64,000 bases of DNA from Bifidobacterium scaligerum (lineage in GTDB: Bacteria > Actinomycetota > Actinomycetes > Actinomycetales > Bifidobacteriaceae): assembly GCF_002802865.1 (NCBI RefSeq), contig NZ_PGLQ01000009.1, forward strand, positions 1 through 64,000, given 5' to 3'. Each line of letters opens with the position of its first letter. Position 1 is the first letter of the stretch. This document shows, piece by piece, positions 6,977-14,694 of the stretch. Both the position numbers and the translations under genes were made by a program. The notes beneath the pieces were generated by a model. That model made no database searches, was not told the origin of the DNA, and worked only from the letters and a program-made list of their open reading frames with translations.

Positions 6977-8185
6977 ATGGTTGGCATGCGTGACGTGGCT
7001 CGCAAGGCAGGGGTTTCAGTGAGCACCGTTTCGTTGGTGGTAAACAACGCCGGATACGTTTCGACGGACATGCGTGCCAAGGTCGAAGCCGCCATGCGCG
7101 AGCTCGACTACATCCCCAACGAGTTGGCCCGCAACCTCTACCGCGATCGGACCGACACCGTCGGCGTGATCGTGCCAACCATCGCCCACCCGTTCTTCGC
7201 ATCCCTCACCTCGGCCCTGCAGCACGAGTTCGCCGAGCGCGGGCTGAAAACGCTGCTGTGCTCCACCGTGGACGCCGACAAGGGCGAGGCTGAATACGTC
7301 GATATGCTGCAACGTCATATGATGGACGGCATTGTTATGGCCGCGCACACCGCTCATCCGGCCGATTACTGGACGTCGATCGGACGACCCATCGTGGCGT
7401 TCGACCGGTATCTCGGCCCAGGCATCCCTTCGGTGGATTCGGACCATGAGCAGGGCGGTCGGCTGATCGCCCGTCAGCTCATCGATTCAGGCGCGCGTCA
7501 TGTGGTGCTGATCGGCGGTCCGCGTGCGCAATTCCACGATCTGGCGGCTCATGTTGACGATGCGGTCGCAGACGGGAACACCACCTTCCCCACGGTGCGT
7601 TACTACCTCACGTTGGAGCATGAGCTCGATGCCGCGGGTGTGCGCCACGATTATGTGGAGGCCGGCGAGGTGTCCGAGTTCGCCGGATACGCTGCTGCCG
7701 CGCGCGAGCTGTTCGACCGGTTCGACGATGTGGATGCTGTGGTCAGCTCGGATACGGGTGCCGCGTTGTGCGTGCAGGAAGCGATACGCCGCGGATTCAG
7801 CATTCCGCGAGACTTGCAGATCATCGCCTATGACGGTACGTATGTGGCGGATGCCGCAGGACTTCGCCTCAGCGTGATTCGGCAGGATTTCGCGGCGTTG
7901 GCCTCGGTGCTGGCCTCGCGTCTGAGCGACTGCATCGCTGCTGGGGCGGGGGAAGGTGCCGCTGGCGGTGCGTCGAAGTCGTCTGCTGGGGCTGCTGGGG
8001 CTGCTGGGGATGCTGGGACTGCTGAGGCGTCGGATGCGGCCGCGGTGAGTGGCGATGGTTTGGCGGATGGTGTTGCCGGCGATACTGCTGCTGGCGACGC
8101 TACTGATAATGCCGCAGCCCAGTCCGGCGGCTTCGGCGAAACCGTCGTTCCTGTGACCTTCGTGCCGGGAGAAACCACGCGCTAA
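6977..8185 (+). CDS. scrR: LacI-family repressor of the sucrose cluster
   Basis: The protein is a DNA-binding regulator that should release its operators when a sugar or sugar phosphate binds. Residues 4-30 form the LacI helix-turn-helix (MRDVARKAGVSVSTVSLVV), followed by the hinge (YIPNELARNL) and a periplasmic-binding-protein-like sensor domain starting near residue 60 (TVGVIVPTIAHPFF). At 402 residues it is longer than the usual ~340. The excess is a low-complexity Ala/Gly/Ser/Asp stretch near the C-terminus (about residues 325-385), which is unusual for LacI. The ATG at 6977 follows AAGGAGG. Three CG-centred operators of the same sequence, one before this gene and two before sucrose phosphorylase, support the assignment. 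The symbol follows the scrPTR clusters known in bifidobacteria. Confidence 0.88.
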   Translation: MVGMRDVARKAGVSVSTVSLVVNNAGYVSTDMRAKVEAAMRELDYIPNELARNLYRDRTDTVGVIVPTIAHPFFASLTSALQHEFAERGLKTLLCSTVDADKGEAEYVDMLQRHMMDGIVMAAHTAHPADYWTSIGRPIVAFDRYLGPGIPSVDSDHEQGGRLIARQLIDSGARHVVLIGGPRAQFHDLAAHVDDAVADGNTTFPTVRYYLTLEHELDAAGVRHDYVEAGEVSEFAGYAAAARELFDRFDDVDAVVSSDTGAALCVQEAIRRGFSIPRDLQIIAYDGTYVADAAGLRLSVIRQDFAALASVLASRLSDCIAAGAGEGAAGGASKSSAGAAGAAGDAGTAEASDAAAVSGDGLADGVAGDTAAGDATDNAAAQSGGFGETVVPVTFVPGETTR

Positions 8186-8227
8186 CCCGGCTTTTTCATA
8201 TAGCTTCCATCCTTGTGCCTCGGCGTG

Positions 8228-8273
8228 TCGAACCGGTTCGAGATTTGACGTGCTCGAACCGGTTCGATATAGT
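8228..8273 (+). promoter_or_regulatory. Sucrose phosphorylase promoter with two LacI operators
   Basis: Two perfect 14-bp palindromes TCGAACCGGTTCGA lie at 8228-8241 and 8254-8267. Between and after them are a -35 box TTGACG (8245-8250) and a -10 box TATAGT (8268-8273) with a 17-bp spacer. The second operator fills most of the spacer and the first abuts the -35 box, a layout that would block RNA polymerase when the repressor is bound. Confidence 0.9.
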
Positions 8274-8383
8274 ATGTATCAGGCTTAGCAAGGACAATGT
8301 GCCGTCCTGAACGAGCCGCCGAAACCCTCCATATGAGGAATGCGTTCGCCTGCTGCGAGCGTCACGAGGATAAAGGAGATTCG

Positions 8384-9907
8384 ATGAAGAACAAGGTCCA
8401 GCTCATCACCTACGCCGATCGCTTGGGCGACGGAAACCTGAAATCGCTGACCGATATTCTGCGCACCCGCTTCCAAGGCGTGTATGAAGGCGTGCATATC
8501 CTGCCGTTCTTCACGCCATTCGACGGTGCCGACGCCGGCTTCGACCCGGTGGACCACACCACGGTCGACCCGCGCCTCGGTTCGTGGAATGACATCACCG
8601 AACTGGCCAACACCCACGACATCATGGTGGACACCATCGTCAACCACATGAGTTGGGAATCCGAGCAGTTCCAGGACGTGATGAAGCGCGGTGAAGACAG
8701 CCCGTACTACAACATGTTCCTCACCATGAGCACCATCTTCCCGGATGGCGCCACCGAAGAAGACCTCGCCGGAATCTACCGTCCGCGCCCGGGCCTGCCG
8801 TTCACCCACTACACGTGGGCCGGCAAAACCCGTCTGGTGTGGACCACCTTCACCCCGCAGCAGGTGGACATCGACACCGACTCCGCCGAAGGCTGGGCTT
8901 ATCTGACCGGCATTCTCGACCGGCTGGCCGCCAGCCACGTCAAGTCCATCCGCCTCGACGCGGTGGGCTACGGCGCCAAGGAAGCCAACTCCAGCTGCTT
9001 CATGACCCCGAAGACCTTCACGCTGATCGAGCGCATCAAGGAAGAGGGCGCCAAGCGCGGTCTCGAAACCCTGATCGAGGTACACAGCTACTACAAGAAG
9101 CAGGTCGAAATCGCCCACAAGGTCGATCGCGTCTACGACTTCGCCCTGCCCCCGCTGCTGCTGCACTCGGTGTTCACCGGCCGTACCGACGCACTCGCCC
9201 ACTGGGTCGAAGTGCGCCCGAACAACGCCGTCACCGTGCTCGATACGCACGACGGCATCGGTGTGATCGACATCGGCTCCGACCAGCTCGACCGCTCCCT
9301 CAAGGGCCTCGTGCCCGACGAGGACGTGGACAATCTGGTCAACACCATCCACGCCAACACCAACGGCGAGTCCCAGGCCGCCACCGGTGCCGCCGCGAGC
9401 AACCTTGACCTGTATCAGGTCAACTCCACGTACTATTCGGCGCTCGGCTGCAACGATCAGCACTACATCGCCACCCGTGCCGTGCAGTTCTTCCTGCCGG
9501 GCGTACCGCAGGTCTACTACGTCGGCGCGCTCGCCGGCGCGAACGATATGGATCTGCTGCATCGCACGAACGTGGGCCGCGACATCAATCGTCACTACTA
9601 CTCGACTGCCGAAGTCGACGAGAACCTCGCTCGCCCGGTGGTCAAGGCGCTGAACGCACTGGCCAAGTTCCGCAACGAACTGCCGGCGTTCGACGGCGAG
9701 TTCACCTACCAGGCCGACGGCGACCGTTCGCTGACCCTCACCTGGACCGCCGCCGATGGCTCATCCGACACGACGCTCGTATTCGAACCGGCTCAAGGCC
9801 TCGGGGTGGATAATGGAAATGCCATTGTCACACTCACTTGGCGCGACGCCGCCGGTGAACACGAGACCCGCGATCTCATCGCCGAGCCGCCGGTCGTGTC
9901 CGCCTGA
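8384..9907 (+). CDS. spl: Sucrose phosphorylase (GH13_18)
   Basis: The enzyme splits sucrose with phosphate to alpha-glucose 1-phosphate and fructose, saving ATP; it is cytoplasmic and works by a double-displacement mechanism. Counting from the ATG at 8384, the nucleophile is D192 (IRLDAVGYGAKE), the acid/base is E232 (LIEVHSYYK) and the stabiliser is D290 (VLDTHDGIG). This is the same numbering as in the characterised Bifidobacterium enzyme. The length of 507 residues is normal. The start is preceded by AAAGGAG at 8373-8379; the frame is open further upstream but that part is not conserved. The gene is driven by the operator-bearing promoter at 8228-8273 and is followed by a sugar permease after a strong hairpin. 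Confidence 0.97.
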   Translation: MKNKVQLITYADRLGDGNLKSLTDILRTRFQGVYEGVHILPFFTPFDGADAGFDPVDHTTVDPRLGSWNDITELANTHDIMVDTIVNHMSWESEQFQDVMKRGEDSPYYNMFLTMSTIFPDGATEEDLAGIYRPRPGLPFTHYTWAGKTRLVWTTFTPQQVDIDTDSAEGWAYLTGILDRLAASHVKSIRLDAVGYGAKEANSSCFMTPKTFTLIERIKEEGAKRGLETLIEVHSYYKKQVEIAHKVDRVYDFALPPLLLHSVFTGRTDALAHWVEVRPNNAVTVLDTHDGIGVIDIGSDQLDRSLKGLVPDEDVDNLVNTIHANTNGESQAATGAAASNLDLYQVNSTYYSALGCNDQHYIATRAVQFFLPGVPQVYYVGALAGANDMDLLHRTNVGRDINRHYYSTAEVDENLARPVVKALNALAKFRNELPAFDGEFTYQADGDRSLTLTWTAADGSSDTTLVFEPAQGLGVDNGNAIVTLTWRDAAGEHETRDLIAEPPVVSA

Positions 9908-9938
9908 GCGGCTGGACGCTCCCGATTTCCCTGACCTT

Positions 9939-9970
9939 CCTTGGCCCGTCTTTCGCGAGACGGGCCAAGG
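9939..9970. terminator. 13-bp stem-loop between sucrose phosphorylase and permease
   Basis: CCTTGGCCCGTCT (9939-9951) pairs perfectly with AGACGGGCCAAGG (9958-9970) around a 6-base loop. There is no clear run of T after it. It may partly terminate or protect the sucrose phosphorylase transcript, giving less permease than enzyme. Confidence 0.65.
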
Positions 9971-10069
9971 AATCGCCTGGCATAATCCCGGGCCGCACAT
10001 ACTTGTGACTCACATACTTGACTGAACAACGAAGTTATCAATAACAAGAAAAAGAAAAGGGAATCAATT

Positions 10070-11419
10070 ATGGAACAGAATAGTGCGGCTGCAACCGCTG
10101 CTGTACCGGTCCGGGACCCGTCGGTATCCGCCGACGGACACCGTCCGACCAAAACCGAGGTTATTCGCCTCGGCATCGGCTTCACCGTCTCCGCGGTGGC
10201 CTGCGCCATCCCGTGGGTCGCGCTGAGCTCGCTGATCCTGCCGTACGTGTTCGAAAGCATCGACGCGGGCACCAAGGAAACGATGCTGGGCCTGGTCAAC
10301 ATCTTCGGCTCCATCGTGGCCTTGCTGGCCAACATCATCTTCGGCACACTCTCCGATCTGACTCGTTCGCGCTTCGGCAAGCGTACGCCGTGGATCATCG
10401 TCGGCGGCCTGATCACCGGTCTGTCGATCGGTGCCATCGCGTTCACTCGCTCGCAGGTGCTCATCATCATCCTGTGGTGCTGCGCTCAGCTCGGCTACAA
10501 CGTGATGCTCGCCCCGTACGTGGCCACCATGTCCGACCGTGTGCCTGACAACGTCCGTGGTACGATCTCCGGCTTCTACGGTGCCGGCATCGCCACCGGT
10601 CAGACCCTCGGCTCGTTCGTTGGCGCCCAGCTGCTCAAGCAGGGTGATTCCGGTGTGTTCGCCGGCTGGATGATGGGTCTGGTCATCTTCGGCCTGTGCG
10701 GTATCTTCGTTGTACTCGTCTGGCCGCGTGAGAAGGGCAACAAGGATGAGGCCCGCGAGGAGATCACCGCCAAGTCCGTGGTCATGCGCTTCCGTCCGCC
10801 GAAGAACGCCCCCGACTTCTACTACGCGCTCGCCGGCCGCACGATGATGATGGGCGGCTACTGGATGATCAACACCTACCAGCTGTACATCGCCCAGGAT
10901 TACGTCTTCGCAGGAGACCCGAACGCCAAGATCAAGGCCGCATCCGTCATCGCCACGATGGCTGTGATCACGCTGGTCGTCTCCCTGATCGCCGCTGTGT
11001 GCGCCGGCCCGATCACCGATAAGCTCGGCATGCGCAAGCTTCCGGTGGCGCTCGCCAGCTGCCTGTTCGCCGTCGGCGCGTTGATGCCGCTGCTGTTCCG
11101 CTCCGAGATGGGCATGTACCTGTTCGCTGGCATCGCCGGCCTCGGCTACGGCACCTACAACGCCATCGATCAGGCGCTGAACGTCTCCGTGCTGCCGAAC
11201 CCGGAGGAGGCCGGTAAGGATCTGGGCATTCTGAACCTCGCCAACACGCTGTCCACCGTGATCGGTTCCGCGATGACCTCGTTGATCGTGGTGATCGTCA
11301 AGTCCGTGCTGGGCGTGACCAAGACCCCGCCGGCCGCGTACTCGGTGGTGTTCATCGTGGCCATCGCGATCGTGCTGGTCGCCGCTTGGCTCATCATGCG
11401 CATCAAGCACGTGAAGTGA
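10070..11419 (+). CDS. scrT: MFS sugar permease of the sucrose cluster
   Basis: This 449-residue membrane protein has about twelve hydrophobic segments and the MFS loop signature SDLTRSRFGKRTPW. The sequence GRTMMMGGYWMINTYQLYI and the general pattern resemble GPH/SUC-type sucrose permeases. It lies 160 bp downstream of sucrose phosphorylase on the same strand, behind the LacI gene. That matches the phosphorylase-permease-repressor sets of bifidobacteria, so sucrose uptake by proton symport is the likely role (inference from context). The ATG at 10070 has an AAAAGGGAA-type site upstream. A hairpin with a short T tract lies about 220 bp downstream. Confidence 0.85.
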   Translation: MEQNSAAATAAVPVRDPSVSADGHRPTKTEVIRLGIGFTVSAVACAIPWVALSSLILPYVFESIDAGTKETMLGLVNIFGSIVALLANIIFGTLSDLTRSRFGKRTPWIIVGGLITGLSIGAIAFTRSQVLIIILWCCAQLGYNVMLAPYVATMSDRVPDNVRGTISGFYGAGIATGQTLGSFVGAQLLKQGDSGVFAGWMMGLVIFGLCGIFVVLVWPREKGNKDEAREEITAKSVVMRFRPPKNAPDFYYALAGRTMMMGGYWMINTYQLYIAQDYVFAGDPNAKIKAASVIATMAVITLVVSLIAAVCAGPITDKLGMRKLPVALASCLFAVGALMPLLFRSEMGMYLFAGIAGLGYGTYNAIDQALNVSVLPNPEEAGKDLGILNLANTLSTVIGSAMTSLIVVIVKSVLGVTKTPPAAYSVVFIVAIAIVLVAAWLIMRIKHVK

Positions 11420-11636
11420 TTGCGGCGTGGGGATGAGCTTGTGGCTGCTTGTGGCTGTCCGTTGCGTTTGCAGGTGCGGGTGTCCCGCGTGATTGCAGGT
11501 GCGGCTGTCCCGCGCGATTGCAGCGCGATTGCAGCGTGGTTGCAGTGCAGTTGCAGCAGTTGCCCGGATCCGCAATATAGCGCTCCTGCGCTGCAGGGCT
11601 GAGTTCGCACTGCACTGAGCCCCTATTCAATCCCCC

Positions 11637-11677
11637 AAAGCTCCATCGGTCCAATGTGACCGGTGGAGCTTTTCTGT
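11637..11677 (+). terminator. Rho-independent terminator downstream of the sucrose permease
   Basis: AAAGCTCCATCGGT pairs with ACCGGTGGAGCTTT around the loop at about 11651-11658, followed by TTTTCT. The arms are long and the T tract is on the plus strand, fitting the end of the scr transcript. Confidence 0.7.
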
Positions 11678-11732
11678 TGGTACGGGCGGGTCTGGAGCTG
11701 GAGCGGGGCGTGCCGGCTGCCGAGATGGGCGT

Positions 11733-12480
11733 GCGGGCCGCCTTCGTGCCGAGCACTCAGCGATGTTGCCGGGCTATTCCTTGGCTCACTGCCGTCACTG
11801 AAGGGGTTTCATGGCTGATGCGCTGATTTTGGCTTGCTGCTTGTCGAGAAGAGGTGTTCTTGCGGTGGGGTGGTGCCGTGTGCTGGCGGGCTGCCTTCGT
11901 GCCGAGCATTCAGCGATGTTGCCGGGCCGGTCTTTGGCAGGATGCCGTCGCTGGGAAGTTTGCTGGCGTCGGCGTAATGCCATGTACTGGCATGTTGCCT
12001 TCGTAATCGGGTCTGGGCGCGGTTGTTCGGCCAGTTCTTGGCAGGATGCCTTCGCTGAGGAGGAGGTTCATGGCTGATGCGCCGATTTTAGCTTGTGACA
12101 TGCCGAGAAGAGGTGTTCTTGCGGTGGGGTGGTGCCGTGTGCTGGCGGGCCGCCTTCGCGCCGGGTATTTGGCGATGTTGCTGGGGATGGGATCTGGCAT
12201 GCTGGCGTCGCTGAGGAGTTTGCTGGCGTCGGCGTGGTGCCATGTGCTGGCGGGATGCCTTCGTAATCGGGTTTGGGCGGAGTCGTTTGGCCGGTTCCTG
12301 GCAAGCTGCCGCCGCTAAAACGGGGACGGGCGACGCCAGCACATGCCCCTCTGGCACGCTGCCCTCGCTGAAGAGGTTTCATGGTTGATGCGCGCCGATT
12401 TTTGCTTGCGGCATACCGAGAAGAGGCGTTCTTGCGGCGTGGCGGTGCCGTGTGTTGGCACGCTGCCATCGCAAATAATA
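11733..12480. repeat. Diverged tandem repeats, no gene
   Basis: About 750 bp is made of imperfect direct repeats. The phrase TTCATGGYTGATGCG recurs at about 11808, 12067 and 12378, each time followed by CGAGAAGAGGYGTTCTTGCGG and then GGTGCCGTGTGYTGGC. Another phrase, CCTTCGTGCCGAGCAYTCAGCGATGTTGCCGGGC, occurs at about 11738 and 11892. Spacings of about 154, 259 and 311 bp show repeated duplication with drift. Short open frames here change frame between copies, and none looks like a protein family. Confidence 0.7.
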
Positions 12481-12492
12481 TGCGGCATCCGT

Positions 12493-12520
12493 TTGTCAAG
12501 ACCCTACGTCCACATAATGA
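12493..12520 (+). promoter_or_regulatory. Candidate promoter of a short leader transcript
   Basis: TTGTCA (12493-12498) and TAATGA (12515-12520) are separated by 16 bp. They lie upstream of the 22-codon frame and the nested terminator. The call rests on box match and position only. Confidence 0.4.
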
Positions 12521-12611
12521 ACCCTTACTGGATTGCGCGTCCGGCCGAACCTATCTTTGCATTCCAGTTCGGGTCGAACGGACCCGAGGAACACCGAAAG
12601 GAGGCCACGCG

Positions 12612-12680
12612 ATGACTGGATTCAATGCTTCTGCGTTTGTATCCGCACGAATTATTAGCCCGTCTTCGCTGGCGGACTAA
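12612..12680 (+). CDS. Possible 22-residue leader peptide
   Basis: An ATG at 12612 is preceded by a strong AAAGGAGG site (12598-12605) and opens a 22-codon frame, MTGFNASAFVSARIISPSSL plus two residues. It stops at 12680, just before a nested hairpin with six T. The promoter-like boxes upstream and the terminator downstream suggest a translated leader that could set read-through into the transporter gene at 12963. The codons show no clear run of one amino acid, so what it might sense is unknown. Confidence 0.45.
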   Translation: MTGFNASAFVSARIISPSSLAD

Positions 12681-12696
12681 TTCGGCATGATGCTTG

Positions 12697-12771
12697 AAGC
12701 CCCGTCAACGAAGGCAGGGCCCATCAAGCTGACACAATCGGTAAGGCCCTGCACGATGCGGGGCTTTTTTG
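12697..12771 (+). terminator. Nested two-stem terminator before the MHS transporter
   Basis: The outer arms AAGCCCCG (12697-12704) and CGGGGCTT (12759-12766) enclose inner arms GCAGGGCC (12714-12721) and GGCCCTGC (12744-12751). A run of six T ends the structure. It lies between the leader frame and the transporter, so it is an attenuator or the end of a small transcript. Confidence 0.75.
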
Positions 12772-12962
12772 TTGCGCTCACAAGGCTTATGGCAAACCCC
12801 GCAACCCGCAAGAGGAAAACCGCGGACGGATAGCAAACAGTAACAAGCAAGACAACAACAGTGATGCAGTGTGAAACGAAAGCGTGAAACGCATCGTGAA
12901 ACACTGCGGAACATCGCTCTCGCAAGTTGGGTAATGCGAGGCGAGAACCTACAGGAGCAATA

Positions 12963-14351
12963 ATGACTGCAGCTCTCGAAGAGAACGGTCTGACTCAGGC
13001 CGCCGGCGCGGCAAGCGCAGCAGCCGGCAAGGCCGCCGCATTGGTACGCGATTCGGTCAAAACCGTGATCGCGGCATCGATGGTCGGTACCGCCATCGAA
13101 TTCTATGACTTCTACGCTTACGGTACCGCAGCGGCAAACTACTTCCCGCACATCTTCTTCTCCGACAAGGCCAACCCGACCGTGGCCCTGCTGATGAGCC
13201 TGCTGACGTTCGCCATCGCATTCATCGCCCGCCCGCTCGGCTCGCTGGTCTTCGGCCACTTCGGTGATCGCATGGGTCGCAAGACCACGCTGGTCGTAAG
13301 CCTCATGACCATGGGCGTCGGCACCTTCCTGATCGGCTGCCTGCCCACCTATGATCAGGCCGGCGTGTTCGCAGTCGCCATTCTGTGCCTGCTGCGTTTC
13401 GTGCAGGGCATCGGACTGGGCGGCGAATGGTCCGGCGCAGCTCTGGTGGCCACCGAGAACGCGCCTGAAGACAAGCGCGCGCTCTACGGCTCCTTCCCTG
13501 AGCTTGGCGCACCGATCGGATTCTTCCTGTCCAACGGCACCTACTTCGTGCTCGAATCCTTCAACGATCAGGATGCGATGCTGTCGTGGGGTTGGCGCGT
13601 ACCGTTCCTGCTTTCCGCAGTGCTCGTGATCATCGGCCTTGTAGTCCGCGTTCACATGGAGGAGACTCCGATCTTCCGCATGGCTCAGGCGCAGAAGAAG
13701 GTCGTCAAGTCCCCGCTGACCGAGGTCTTCCGCAAGTCTTGGCGTCAGGTGCTGCAGGCCACTTTCCTTGTGGCTGTGACCTACACGCTGTTCTACACGC
13801 TCGCCACCTGGTCCCTTGCATGGGGCACCAAGGACACCGCGAACGGCGGTGGCGATCTGGGCTTCACCAATCAGGAGTACCTGCTCATGCTGATGATCTC
13901 CATCTGCGTGTTCGCCCTGTTCATCGTGCTTTCCTGCCTGTATGCGGATAAGCTGGGCCGCCGTCGTGTGCTCACCTTCTCCTCCTGCGCACTCGTGGTC
14001 TTCGCCCTGCTCTTCCCGTTCCTCTTGGACGGCCAGCTCGTGGGCCAGAAGAACTTCGTCGCCAACATGGCCTTCCTGTGCATCGGCTTTGCGCTGATGG
14101 GCATCGCCTTCGGCCCGATCGGCGCGTTCCTGCCCGAACTGTTCGACGCCAACGTGCGCTACTCCGGTTCCGGCATCGGCTACAATCTGGCCGCCATCGT
14201 CGGTGCGGCATTCGTGCCGACCATCGCCACCTGGCTGTCCCACAACTGGGGCGTGCACTCCGTGGGCCTGTACCTCGGTGTAATGGCCGTGTGCTGCTTG
14301 GTCTCCGTGCTGACCTGCAAGGAAACTAAGGACGTTGATTTCACCAAGTGA
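12963..14351 (+). CDS. MFS transporter, metabolite:H+ symporter (MHS) type
   Basis: The 462-residue protein has about twelve membrane helices. The first helix region reads GTAIEFYDFYAYGTAAA, typical of the MHS family (proline/betaine, shikimate, citrate and related carriers). The cytoplasmic loop carries FGHFGDRMGRKTTLV, and another MHS mark is RFVQGIGLGGEWSGAALV. The substrate cannot be told; homologues carry organic acids or zwitterions. The start is the ATG at 12963 after AGGAGC; an in-frame ATG 12 codons upstream lacks a site. A leader peptide and nested terminator lie upstream. The last codons form half of a perfect hairpin (14335-14359), and part of that 3' end recurs at about 14452. 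Confidence 0.85.
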   Translation: MTAALEENGLTQAAGAASAAAGKAAALVRDSVKTVIAASMVGTAIEFYDFYAYGTAAANYFPHIFFSDKANPTVALLMSLLTFAIAFIARPLGSLVFGHFGDRMGRKTTLVVSLMTMGVGTFLIGCLPTYDQAGVFAVAILCLLRFVQGIGLGGEWSGAALVATENAPEDKRALYGSFPELGAPIGFFLSNGTYFVLESFNDQDAMLSWGWRVPFLLSAVLVIIGLVVRVHMEETPIFRMAQAQKKVVKSPLTEVFRKSWRQVLQATFLVAVTYTLFYTLATWSLAWGTKDTANGGGDLGFTNQEYLLMLMISICVFALFIVLSCLYADKLGRRRVLTFSSCALVVFALLFPFLLDGQLVGQKNFVANMAFLCIGFALMGIAFGPIGAFLPELFDANVRYSGSGIGYNLAAIVGAAFVPTIATWLSHNWGVHSVGLYLGVMAVCCLVSVLTCKETKDVDFTK

Positions 14352-14359
14352 AATCAACG
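14335..14359. promoter_or_regulatory. Hairpin GTTGATTTCAC-CAA-GTGAAATCAAC over the MHS stop codon
   Basis: The 11-bp perfect arms flank a 3-base centre, and the stop codon TGA (14349-14351) lies inside. The inner motif TTTCAC-n3-GTGAAA recurs at about 14459-14473 and, as GGTTCAC-n3-GTGAA, at about 14511 and 14534. It may therefore be a protein-binding dyad as well as an RNA hairpin. Confidence 0.55.
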
Positions 14360-14694
14360 GCTGGTTTTCGACTTCGCGATTGCTTGTAGGTTGCAATCGC
14401 TCACTGAGCCTACGAAAGCCCACAGGGCTTTCGCTTCACGGCTCAGCACGGATGTTGTTTTCACCAAGTGAAATCCGCGAAATCCGTCCATATTTATAAC
14501 TGAAAATCGATGGTTCACAACGTGAAAAAATACAGGTTCACAACGTGAACCCCTTGGAGATTTTCCGGGTGCAGGCGGACTAAACCTGCATCTCGGAAAA
14601 GCCCACAAGGAAAACCAAGAAGTTTTCTGCACCAGCAGAATGCAGTAATCAATACTCATCCCATAAATAAATAAGAAATAAAGGAGCGCCAAAA
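14352..14694 (+). promoter_or_regulatory. Structured leader region of the first ilvC
   Basis: This gene-free 343 bp holds a nested hairpin element at 14402-14447 and three more TTCAC-n3-GTGAA dyads (about 14459-14473, 14511-14524, 14534-14550). It also has a long stem, TTTTCCGGGTGCAGG (14561-14575) with CCTGCATCTCGGAAAA (14585-14600), and a small TTCTGC/GCAGAA hairpin near 14630. AAAGGAG just before 14695 serves ilvC. No repeated branched-chain codons that would mark a classic attenuator peptide were found. Confidence 0.55.
14402..14447 (-). repeat. Nested-hairpin element, copy 3 (inverted)
   Basis: Read on the minus strand it gives TGAGCCGTGAAG, then a stem CGAAAGCCC-TGT-GGGCTTTCG, then TAGGCTCA. 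The conserved flanks and the different stem match the two elements at 44852-45037 downstream of the maltodextrin permease gene. Confidence 0.7.

Noticed and set aside
9779..9794. Fourth sucrose operator inside the phosphorylase gene
   Set aside because: TTCGAACCGGCTCAA resembles the operator, but the right half is wrong and it lies in coding sequence near the stop.
11733..12480. Small protein genes of about 90 codons in the tandem repeats
   Set aside because: Copies are not in the same frame, and the start contexts are part of the repeat rather than real ribosome-binding sites.
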